A stretch of DNA of 7,079 nucleotides, from positions 1-7,079 of the forward strand of contig JAHEHW010000090.1 of the NCBI GenBank assembly GCA_024639745.1, in the 5' to 3' direction. Below the pieces are notes generated by a model. It was not told where the DNA came from. It saw nothing but the letters and a program-made list of their open reading frames with translations, and did no database searches. The stretch is from Salaquimonas sp. GTDB lineage: Bacteria; Pseudomonadota; Alphaproteobacteria; Rhizobiales; Rhizobiaceae. Shown in pieces: positions 1 to 5,335 of the stretch (the first letter of the stretch is position 1; each line of letters starts with the position of its first letter). Both the position numbers and the translations under genes were made by a program.

Positions 1-1137
1 CGGTAGGTTGCTAGCATGAGTCAGCCGCACCAGGACCATCTCGGCAGCTGCCAATGGCCTCTCGGAATCCTTTACCTCATGGAGCCCCTTGAGAAGGATC
101 TGCCAGGCACGGCCAAGCGTGAACACCGGCAGTTGATCGGCGAAAGCCTTGCCACGCTGACGCTCGATTTCCGACAACGCACTGCCCTCCCCGAGCATTG
201 CCCCCGGACCGTCGCTGGTAGCAAATTTCATGCGAGTGACGTAATGGGTGAAGTCGGAAAGATCGGTCAGCACAGTGTAAGGATCAGCGCCGATATCGTA
301 TTGCTGCTGCATCTCCACCAGGGCTTCGGCGACCTTTCCGCTCATTACACTTTCAAACAAATCAATAACACGAGCGCGATCGGCCAGACCAAGCATCTCG
401 CGGACATCGGTCGCCTGAATCGTCTCCCCCGAATGCGCGATCGCCTGATCCAGGATCGAAAGCGCATCACGGACCGACCCTTCCGAAGCGCGGGCGATTA
501 ACGCCAGTGCGTCTTCTTCCGAGTTAGCGCCTTCGCTCGAAACGATCTTGCGCAAATGCTCCACCATGACATCACCATGGATCCGGCGCAGATCGAAGCG
601 TTGACAGCGTGACAATACGGTGATCGGAACCTTGCGGATCTCGGTGGTTGCGAAAATGAATTTGAGGTGCGCCGGAGGCTCTTCGAGCGTCTTCAACAAA
701 CCGTTGAAGGCACTGCGTGAGAGCATGTGTACCTCGTCGATTATGTAGACCTTGTACCTTGCGAGCGCAGGCGCGTACTGAACCGATTCAATTATTTCTC
801 GGATATCGTCGATACCGGTATGAGAGGCGGCATCCATTTCGATGACGTCAACATGACGACCCTCCATGATCTGCTGGCAATGGATTCCTTCTTGGGCCAG
901 ATCGATTGTCGGCTCGCTGATTTCATCTGTCTGGTAGTTAAGCGCACGGGCCAGAATCCTCGCGGTAGTGGTCTTTCCGACGCCGCGTACACCCGTTAGC
1001 ATATAGGCCTGAGCTATCCGACCTGTCCTGAATGCGTTGGACAGGGTGCGGACCATCGGCTCCTGACCGATTAGGTCAGCAAAGTTCTGCGGCCGGTATT
1101 TGCGCGCGAGAACCCTATAGGCACCATCTTGGGTCAT
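1..1137 (-). CDS. dnaX: DNA polymerase III subunit gamma/tau, N-terminal part (C-terminus beyond the left edge)
   Basis: This is the clamp-loader ATPase that assembles the beta sliding clamp and organises the replisome in the cytoplasm. The frame is open for 379 codons from ATG 1137-1135 to the window edge. Visible motifs are LARKYRPQNFADLIGQE (residues 10-26), Walker A GVRGVGKTT (49-57), Walker B YIIDEVHML (131-139), sensor 1 IFATTE (161-166), the arginine-finger SRCQRF (176-181) and sensor 2 GSVRDALS (220-227). The start is secure: an in-frame TGA lies at 1198-1200 with no ATG, GTG or TTG start before this ATG, and a GGAG precedes it closely. The zinc-module stretch, residues 68-90, keeps one cysteine (C87) instead of four, which I recall as usual in Rhizobiales. 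The tau-specific C-terminus and any programmed frameshift site are outside the window. ffs lies just upstream on the same strand. Confidence 0.97.
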   Translation of the reverse strand, partial: MTQDGAYRVLARKYRPQNFADLIGQEPMVRTLSNAFRTGRIAQAYMLTGVRGVGKTTTARILARALNYQTDEISEPTIDLAQEGIHCQQIMEGRHVDVIEMDAASHTGIDDIREIIESVQYAPALARYKVYIIDEVHMLSRSAFNGLLKTLEEPPAHLKFIFATTEIRKVPITVLSRCQRFDLRRIHGDVMVEHLRKIVSSEGANSEEDALALIARASEGSVRDALSILDQAIAHSGETIQATDVREMLGLADRARVIDLFESVMSGKVAEALVEMQQQYDIGADPYTVLTDLSDFTHYVTRMKFATSDGPGAMLGEGSALSEIERQRGKAFADQLPVFTLGRAWQILLKGLHEVKDSERPLAAAEMVLVRLTHASNLP

Positions 1138-1174
1138 GCTGCTCCGGGCGGTACGGATTTCACCATCGCTCTCG

Positions 1175-1201
1175 ACTATAGCGGATTCGCAGCGGCGTCA
1201 A
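1175..1201 (-). promoter_or_regulatory. dnaX: Candidate sigma-70-type promoter for dnaX
   Basis: On the minus strand TTGACG (1201-1196) is followed after 15 bases by TATAGT (1180-1175), which lies 38 bases before the dnaX ATG. Both hexamers are good, but the spacer is shorter than the preferred 17. dnaX might instead be reached by read-through from ffs, because I see no hairpin with a T-run between them. Nothing else was found in the ffs-dnaX gap. Confidence 0.35.
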
Positions 1202-1275
1202 ACCACTGAAAGAGGTTATCCCTGATGGCGCTGCCGCAATTAAGACCGGTGAAGCTGGTAGATATTTGATGCGGT

Positions 1276-1373
1276 GGAAGACTGGTACAGATGACCCAGG
1301 CAGAAACTCGTTGTGGCTGCTTCCTTCCGGACCTGACCAAGTTGGCGAGGAGCCCGTCCATCACCAGCCTTCC
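1276..1373 (-). ncRNA. ffs: Signal recognition particle RNA (4.5S, small bacterial type)
   Basis: This is the RNA scaffold of the signal recognition particle. It binds Ffh and FtsY and targets nascent inner-membrane proteins. The diagnostic near-invariant core is on the minus strand at about 1315-1338: GGTCAGGTCCGGAAGGAAGC, containing the GGAA tetraloop and the internal-loop bases that contact the Ffh M domain. The termini pair: GGAAGGCTGG (1373-1364) can form ten base pairs, one of them G-U, with CCAGTCTTCC (1285-1276). CTCG and CGAG form an inner helix around the core. The length of about 98 nt suits the Alu-less alphaproteobacterial form. The ends are inferred from pairing and could be off by a few bases. 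The antisense ORFs over this stretch are not genes. Confidence 0.95.
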
Positions 1374-1380
1374 GGGGCCT

Positions 1381-1409
1381 GATATCGTCTTTTCAGCGGA
1401 AAAATGCAA
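1381..1409 (-). promoter_or_regulatory. ffs: Predicted ffs promoter
   Basis: TTGCAT (1409-1404, minus strand) and GATATC (1386-1381) are separated by exactly 17 bases. The inferred 5' end of the SRP RNA lies 7 bases past the second hexamer, which is the expected distance for transcription initiation. The element sits inside the short spacer of the divergent HIT gene, so the two transcription units must share this roughly 70-bp region. I see no clear promoter or strong ribosome-binding site for the HIT gene in it. Confidence 0.6.
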
Positions 1410-1447
1410 GCCTTCAGCCAAAACGAATCATCAAGGCACATCAATCC

Positions 1448-1861
1448 ATGGCCAATTTTGAGCTTGATCCGAAAATCGCCGCGGACAGTCTTCTGGTTTG
1501 CCGTTTGAAGCCATTTGAATTGCGCCTCGTGAATGATGCCAGGTGGCCCTGGCTGCTTGTCGTGCCGATACGCGCAGGCGTCGAGGAATGGCACGATCTG
1601 ACGGAACCGGAAGCTGACGCGTTATCCGATTTGATCCGACGCCTCTCAATCAATCTTAAAGCGCTGACGGCGGCCGAGAAAATCAATGTTGCCGCACTTG
1701 GCAATATCGTCCGACAGTTTCACCTGCATATCGTGGCGCGCAGGACGGAGGATGCGAATTGGCCCGGCCCCGTCTGGGGATTTGGCAAACCGCTCCCCTA
1801 TTCGAACGAGGCGAGCGAGGCGCTTATCAGAGCGATTCTTGAAGGAATGGAGTTGGGGTGA
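1448..1861 (+). CDS. HIT-family (histidine triad) nucleotide-binding hydrolase
   Basis: This 137-residue cytoplasmic protein of the histidine-triad superfamily is probably a nucleotide hydrolase of the dinucleoside-polyphosphate or AMP-conjugate type; the substrate cannot be told from sequence. The HIT-like core is NVAALGN (80-86) followed by QFHLHIVA (90-97), matching H-phi-H-phi-H-phi-phi except that the first histidine is Gln90. The middle histidine, the nucleophile in HINT and FHIT enzymes, is retained as His92, and His94 is also present. A WPGPVWG motif (105-111) follows. As I recall, alphaproteobacterial members of this subfamily carry the same Gln, so it is probably not a defect. The ribosome-binding site is poor (AAGG about 11 bases upstream). 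The stop TGA (1859-1861) directly abuts the nudC ATG, so the two genes are very likely co-transcribed and translationally coupled. Confidence 0.9.
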   Translation: MANFELDPKIAADSLLVCRLKPFELRLVNDARWPWLLVVPIRAGVEEWHDLTEPEADALSDLIRRLSINLKALTAAEKINVAALGNIVRQFHLHIVARRTEDANWPGPVWGFGKPLPYSNEASEALIRAILEGMELG

Positions 1862-2800
1862 ATGGCGGAATTATTTGAAACGGCTTTTCCCGAACCGAGC
1901 AGTTTTGTCGGCTATGGACACAACCCGCTAGTCCGAGACTCGGAAAACCGCAGCGAAGAGAGCCTTCCCTCGGCGCTCGATCATCCGAGCGTTAGCTTCC
2001 AGATCTATTCCGGAAACAAAATTCTGGTCAGGGAAGATGACGCACCGACCGCCTATTTCGATCGGGCAATGGCCAAAACGTTCGAAGCCGATTTCAACAA
2101 AGCTATCCTTTTAGGGACTGCCGATGACACCCCTCGTATCGCGATACCTGCTACGATCGATGAAGAGATCCTGAAAGCGCCGCTGGTACTGCGGGATTTC
2201 CGTTCATTCCTATATCGCAGCCCGGTGGACGACAGCGAAGCGGGCTGCATCGCACAGGGAGGCAGTCTATTGGCCTGGAACGCAAACCACGTTTTTTGCG
2301 GTCGATGCGGCACAGAGACCCTCTCACGCATCGGCGGTTATCGCCGTGATTGCCCGCAATGCGACCATAAGGTTTTTCCACGCACGGATCCGGCGGTCAT
2401 CATGCTCGCTATCCTAGGAGACAAATGTTTGCTGGGCCGCAGTCCACATTTCCCCGCAGGCTGGTATTCGACCCTGGCGGGGTTCGTCGAACCGGGTGAG
2501 ACCATCGAAGATGCGGTCAGGCGGGAGACGCTGGAAGAAAGTGGCATTGCAATCGGCAAAGTGCGTTACCATGCCAGCCAGCCATGGCCTTTTCCCCATT
2601 CTCTTATGATCGGGGCTTTTTGCGAGGCGCTTGACGATAACGTTCGGTTTGACGCCACCGAATTGGAAGATTGCCGCTGGTTTTCGCTCGAGGAGGTCAG
2701 GCAAATGCTCGATGGGATCCATCCCGACGAGCTCGGCTGCCCGCCCGAAAAGGCCATCGCCCATGCCCTTATCCGCGCTTGGGCCTACCCTGATCGATAG
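1862..2800 (+). CDS. nudC: NAD(+) diphosphatase, NUDIX family NudC
   Basis: The enzyme hydrolyses NADH and NAD+ to NMN(H) and AMP; E. coli NudC also removes NAD caps from RNA 5' ends. All family marks are present in the 312 residues. A variable N-terminal domain comes first, then a zinc ribbon with Cys146, Cys149, Cys164 and Cys167. A complete Nudix box runs from Gly207 to Ile229 (GFVEPGE, then RETLEESGI, supplying the metal-binding glutamates). SQPWPFP (239-245) is the signature that separates NADH pyrophosphatases from other Nudix proteins. The length is somewhat above E. coli NudC (about 257), as expected for forms with a longer N-terminal domain. Translation starts immediately after the HIT stop codon, with a GGAG/GGGG-rich stretch in the end of the HIT gene serving as ribosome-binding site. 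It faces pheA across an 11-bp gap. Confidence 0.95.
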   Translation: MAELFETAFPEPSSFVGYGHNPLVRDSENRSEESLPSALDHPSVSFQIYSGNKILVREDDAPTAYFDRAMAKTFEADFNKAILLGTADDTPRIAIPATIDEEILKAPLVLRDFRSFLYRSPVDDSEAGCIAQGGSLLAWNANHVFCGRCGTETLSRIGGYRRDCPQCDHKVFPRTDPAVIMLAILGDKCLLGRSPHFPAGWYSTLAGFVEPGETIEDAVRRETLEESGIAIGKVRYHASQPWPFPHSLMIGAFCEALDDNVRFDATELEDCRWFSLEEVRQMLDGIHPDELGCPPEKAIAHALIRAWAYPDR

Positions 2801-2834
2801 ACCCTGAAGGCCTATCTGCCGGCTGCCTGAGGGT
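2796..2834. other. Hairpin-forming sequence between convergent nudC and pheA ends
   Basis: ACCCT (2801-2805) pairs with AGGGT (2830-2834), and AGGC (2808-2811) with GCCT (2825-2828), around a 13-base loop. An alternative small hairpin pairs GATAG (2796-2800) with CTATC (2812-2816). The structures overlap both stop codons and could act in both directions. There is no T-tract on either side, so this is not a canonical intrinsic terminator. Confidence 0.25.
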
Positions 2835-3654
2835 ATACGCCGAGAATCCGGAATTCCTTGCAAAAGAATTGCAGTTCCTCGAACGCGTTCTTGACCGACT
2901 GGTCATCAGGGTGGCCTTCGATATCCGCATAGAACTGAGTTGCCGAAAATGAGCCCCCCAGCTGATAGCTCTCAAGCTTGGTCATGTTGACGCCATTCGT
3001 GGCAAATCCGCCCATAGCCTTGTAGAGGGCGGCAGGGATATTGCGCACCTGAAAGAGGAAGCTTGTCATCATCGGACTAGAACCCGCTTTTGGGATAATC
3101 TTCTCCTTGGACAATATGAGGAAACGCGTGGTGTTGTGCTCCTCGTCCTCGACATTCTTCGCCAGGGTTGCGAGTCCATAGATTTCCGCTGCCAACGCCG
3201 GTGCAAGCGCGGCAAAGGCCGGATTCTTCTGTTCGGCAACGAATTTTGCAGATCCCGCCGTATCGCCGCCAACTTCCGCACGCCAGCCATGCTCGCGGAT
3301 GATCTTGCGGCACTGGCCCAGTGCATGAACGTGACTGTAAACCGTCGTGATCTGATCGATCGACGCTCCGGATAGTGCCATGAGGTCAAAATGGATTGGC
3401 AGGAAATATTCGCCGATGATCGAGGTCTCGTGCTGCGGCATGAGATGATGGATGTCGGCAACGCGGCCAGCGAGCGAATTTTCGATCGGAATCATGGCGA
3501 GATCGATCTTGCCGGAGTCCAGCGCGTTGAACACATCTTCGAACGTGTCAAAAGGAGCCGGCTGCATGTTCGGAAAGGTCTGCAGGGACGCAATTTCTGA
3601 ATTCGCGCCTTTCGCGCCCTGGAATCCAATCATTCCTCTTCTGGATTTATCCAT
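2812..3654 (-). CDS. pheA: Prephenate dehydratase (monofunctional, with C-terminal ACT domain)
   Basis: It converts prephenate to phenylpyruvate, the committed step to phenylalanine. With ATG 3654-3652 as start the protein has 280 residues, normal for the monofunctional enzyme; no chorismate mutase domain is present. The catalytic domain opens with IGFQGAKGANS and carries IPIENS (55-60), GRVADIHHL, and the TTRF motif (175-178) whose Thr and Arg are catalytic in this family. The ACT domain (from about residue 195) has IPAALYKAMGGFA and TKLESYQ, the site where phenylalanine binds for feedback inhibition. The ESRP of many homologues reads ESYQ here, as I recall for rhizobial enzymes. The frame extends to a TTG at 3684 overlapping the kdsB stop, but the ATG with AAAGAAAG just upstream gives the family's usual N-terminus. 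It lies 26 bases behind kdsB on the same strand, so a two-gene operon is likely. Confidence 0.95.
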   Translation of the reverse strand: MDKSRRGMIGFQGAKGANSEIASLQTFPNMQPAPFDTFEDVFNALDSGKIDLAMIPIENSLAGRVADIHHLMPQHETSIIGEYFLPIHFDLMALSGASIDQITTVYSHVHALGQCRKIIREHGWRAEVGGDTAGSAKFVAEQKNPAFAALAPALAAEIYGLATLAKNVEDEEHNTTRFLILSKEKIIPKAGSSPMMTSFLFQVRNIPAALYKAMGGFATNGVNMTKLESYQLGGSFSATQFYADIEGHPDDQSVKNAFEELQFFCKEFRILGVYPQAAGR

Positions 3655-3680
3655 TCTTTCTTTCCAGGCTATGCCATGTT

Positions 3681-4412
3681 TCAAGCAGTGAGCATCCGTT
3701 TAGCGGTTTCGAGGTCTTCAGGCGTATCGACACCAAGCGGGGCCGTATCGACCAGTTCGATATCGATGCGCATACCCGCTTCAAGCGCACGCAATTGCTC
3801 CAAACGCTCTCGCTTTTCAAGTGGTGATGGCGGCAAACGGACAAACCGCTCCAGCGCTGCGCGCTTATAAGCGTAAATGCCGATATGGTGATAAAGTGGT
3901 CCATCGCCCCATGGAGCGGTCGCCCGGGTGAAGTATAGCGCTCGCATGCTGGTATCGCCGAGCATGGTGCCGACGGCTTTTACCACATTCGGATTGGTCC
4001 GCTCGTCCTCGTCTAAGATCTCGGTTGCGAGCGTCCCGATATCGGTCTCGCCGTTTTCCAGCGTTGACAGGCTTTTGCGGATCAATTCCGGAGCGATGGT
4101 CGGCAGATCGCCCTGGAGGTTTACAACCGCCTCCATCTCTGCCCGCGGATCCAATTTCAGAACGGCTTCCCAGATCCGATCCGAACCCGACTGATGATCC
4201 CCGCGCGTCATGATTGCTTCGCCGCCTGCATCCGATACGACGGCAAATACACGCTGATCGTCGGTGCAGACTAACGGGCGCCCGATATCCGCCTCGACGG
4301 CGCGGTCGAGCACATGCAGTATCATCGGTTTACCAGCAATATCGGCCAAGGGCTTGCCCGGCAAACGGGTCGACGCCATACGGGCAGGGATCATTACGAG
4401 TGTCTGCAACAT
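3681..4412 (-). CDS. kdsB: 3-deoxy-manno-octulosonate cytidylyltransferase (CMP-Kdo synthetase)
   Basis: This cytoplasmic enzyme activates Kdo with CTP to CMP-Kdo, the donor for the inner core of lipopolysaccharide, so it also marks the host as Gram-negative. It is 243 residues against about 248 in E. coli. Motifs in order: the nucleotide-binding [15 protein letters not shown] (8-22), [11 protein letters not shown] (70-80), NLQGDLP (98-104) with metal-binding Asp102, FTRATAPW (161-168), HIGIYAYK (176-183), [10 protein letters not shown] (204-213) and GVDTPEDLE (227-235) with the second metal-binding Asp229. The usual QGDEP is QGDLP, which I recall as the Rhizobiales form. ATG 4412-4410 gives the normal start just before the first motif; the ribosome-binding site is weak. 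It is the first gene of the kdsB-pheA unit and is transcribed away from cycM. Confidence 0.96.
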   Translation of the reverse strand: MLQTLVMIPARMASTRLPGKPLADIAGKPMILHVLDRAVEADIGRPLVCTDDQRVFAVVSDAGGEAIMTRGDHQSGSDRIWEAVLKLDPRAEMEAVVNLQGDLPTIAPELIRKSLSTLENGETDIGTLATEILDEDERTNPNVVKAVGTMLGDTSMRALYFTRATAPWGDGPLYHHIGIYAYKRAALERFVRLPPSPLEKRERLEQLRALEAGMRIDIELVDTAPLGVDTPEDLETAKRMLTA

Positions 4413-4450
4413 GAAAAATTACCGTGGTCGGGCCATGAGAAGGGTTTCTG

Positions 4451-4460
4451 GTGGCAAAAG
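4451..4460 (+). repeat. Direct repeat GTGGCAAAAG, copy 1
   Basis: The ten bases GTGGCAAAAG occur here and again at 4531-4540, exactly 80 bp later, both preceded within a few bases by TTTC. Both copies are in the kdsB-cycM spacer and flank the palindrome GTTGCAAC. It could be a pair of regulator sites or chance. Confidence 0.5.
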
Positions 4461-4530
4461 GTCTCACAGAATGTTCCCATACAGGCGTTGCAACCTGCGC
4501 GCAAACCCATTAGGAAACCGCCAGCCTTTC

Positions 4531-4540
4531 GTGGCAAAAG
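4531..4540 (+). repeat. Direct repeat GTGGCAAAAG, copy 2
   Basis: Second exact copy of the decamer at 4451-4460, in the same orientation, 54 bp before the cycM start codon. It lies just downstream of the candidate cycM promoter. Confidence 0.5.
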
Positions 4541-4593
4541 ACAAATATGCCCTACCGACATTTGAGCGGCTGGGACTCTCTTGAGGTTTCGAC

Positions 4594-5145
4594 ATGGATT
4601 CGTTTGAGCTCAATAAAGTCATCATGGCGGTACTGGGTACCGTCTTCATCGTATTCTCGCTGTCGCTTATCAGCGATTCAATCTATCATTCCGAGGATCC
4701 AAAGGTCGCCGGCTACCAGATCGAAGTTGAAGAGAACGGCAGCGAGACGGCAGCGGCAGAAGAAACTGGTCCGGCTTATGAACCTATCGAGCCGATGCTC
4801 GCTAGCGCTGACGTCTCTGCGGGCGAGGGCGTTTTTCGCAAATGCGGGGCTTGCCATTCCGTCGATAAAGGCGGCGCCAACAAAGTTGGCCCGAACCTTT
4901 ACGGCATAGTTGGCGCTCCGATCGCGAATCACGAAGGTTTTAGCTATTCGTCGGCACTGGCATCTTATGGCGAGGGCAAAACCTGGACCTATGAAGAATT
5001 GAATGGTTTTCTGTGGAACCCGAAGAAGTACGTCGATGGAACCGCCATGGGGTTTGCAGGTCTCAAAAAGGCCGAAGAGAGAGCAAATCTAATTGCATGG
5101 ATGCGGGAGCAGGCTGACAATCCAGAGCCGCTTCCTGGTTCCTGA
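4594..5145 (+). CDS. cycM: Membrane-anchored c-type cytochrome, CycM-like (class I)
   Basis: This is a single-heme electron carrier tethered to the outer face of the inner membrane. In rhizobia CycM-type cytochromes pass electrons from the bc1 complex towards aa3-type oxidase. The 183 residues show a hydrophobic anchor at about 8-28 that resembles an uncleaved signal, then an acidic, Ala/Glu/Pro-rich linker (about 35-75), then the cytochrome domain. The heme is attached through CGACH (84-88), followed by KVGPNLYGIVG (97-107). The axial ligand is probably Met152 in GTAMGFAG. The N-terminus MDSFELNK resembles CycM as I remember it, and length agrees. GAGG about 7 bases upstream of the ATG supports the start. 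The gene is single: a strong terminator follows, and kdsB upstream points the other way. Confidence 0.93.
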   Translation: MDSFELNKVIMAVLGTVFIVFSLSLISDSIYHSEDPKVAGYQIEVEENGSETAAAEETGPAYEPIEPMLASADVSAGEGVFRKCGACHSVDKGGANKVGPNLYGIVGAPIANHEGFSYSSALASYGEGKTWTYEELNGFLWNPKKYVDGTAMGFAGLKKAEERANLIAWMREQADNPEPLPGS

Positions 5146-5161
5146 TTAAATATGCGTTTTG

Positions 5162-5186
5162 AAAAGCCGGCTTAGCCGGCTTTTTT
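5162..5186 (+). terminator. Rho-independent terminator of cycM
   Basis: AAAAGCCGGC (5162-5171) and GCCGGCTTTT (5175-5184) are perfect inverted repeats around a TTA loop, and a run of six T starts at 5181. It begins 17 bases after the cycM stop codon, and it separates cycM from the transporter gene downstream. Confidence 0.95.
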
Positions 5187-5237
5187 ATTGCCTTTGGTTG
5201 GCGTCGTCCCATCTGCTTGTGGTGAACAAGGCAGGCA

Positions 5238-5266
5238 TTGACACCATATGGCCACGCTTGCCATTC
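5238..5266 (+). promoter_or_regulatory. Candidate promoter of the substrate-binding protein gene
   Basis: A consensus -35 TTGACA (5238-5243) lies in the spacer after the cycM terminator. At the 17-base distance the -10 would be CCATTC (5261-5266), which is poor. An alternative is TTGCCA (5258-5263) with TTATGG (5282-5287). A promoter is expected here because the terminator isolates the gene, but neither pair is convincing. The rest of 5187-5332 shows no gene. Confidence 0.3.
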
Positions 5267-5321
5267 AAATGCATCTGCACTTTATGGCTGTTGCATTCAG
5301 TCATTGCCTTGCAGCGAACCG

Positions 5322-5335
5322 AAAGGATTGCCTTG
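5322..5335 (+). promoter_or_regulatory. Ribosome-binding site that selects a TTG start
   Basis: AAAGGA (5322-5327) stands 5 bases before TTG (5333-5335). The frame is open further upstream but has no ATG there, and only this TTG yields an immediate signal peptide. The site therefore decides the start of the transporter protein. Confidence 0.8.

Larger units (their letters stand above)
4413..4593. promoter_or_regulatory. Divergent kdsB / cycM promoter region
   Basis: This 181-bp spacer must hold the start signals of both genes. On the plus strand TTGCAA (4488-4493), 17 bases, then TAGGAA (4511-4516) is a possible cycM promoter. On the minus strand TTGCGC (4504-4499), 17 bases, then TATGGG (4481-4476) is a possible kdsB promoter. 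The -35 candidates lie close together around the 8-bp palindrome GTTGCAAC (4487-4494), so the two could interfere. Each -10 is weak and both assignments are tentative. A GAGG at about 4583-4586 is a well-placed ribosome-binding site for cycM. No FNR/FixK box was found. Confidence 0.35.

Noticed and set aside
16..501. 161-codon plus-strand ORF
   Set aside because: It lies wholly antisense to dnaX, which has full family motifs; the translation resembles no protein family and no ribosome-binding site supports it.
1176..1421. 81-codon minus-strand ORF over the SRP RNA
   Set aside because: The region is occupied by the conserved ffs core and its promoter; the reading frame is incidental.
2414..2863. 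149-codon minus-strand ORF
   Set aside because: It is antisense to the Nudix domain of nudC and is explained by the mirrored codon pattern of that gene.
4488..4504. Possible FNR/FixK box (TTG ... CAA) upstream of cycM
   Set aside because: The half-sites are 11 bases apart and lack the TTGAT/ATCAA form and spacing of a real site.
4214..4584. Overlapping plus-strand ORFs of 66-106 codons covering the kdsB start and the spacer
   Set aside because: They run through the 5' end of kdsB on the opposite strand, have low-complexity Arg-rich translations and no family resemblance.
4574..4601. Two GANTC (CcrM methylation) sites around the cycM start
   Set aside because: GANTC is expected by chance about once in 256 bases; two sites close together are not enough to claim cell-cycle control.
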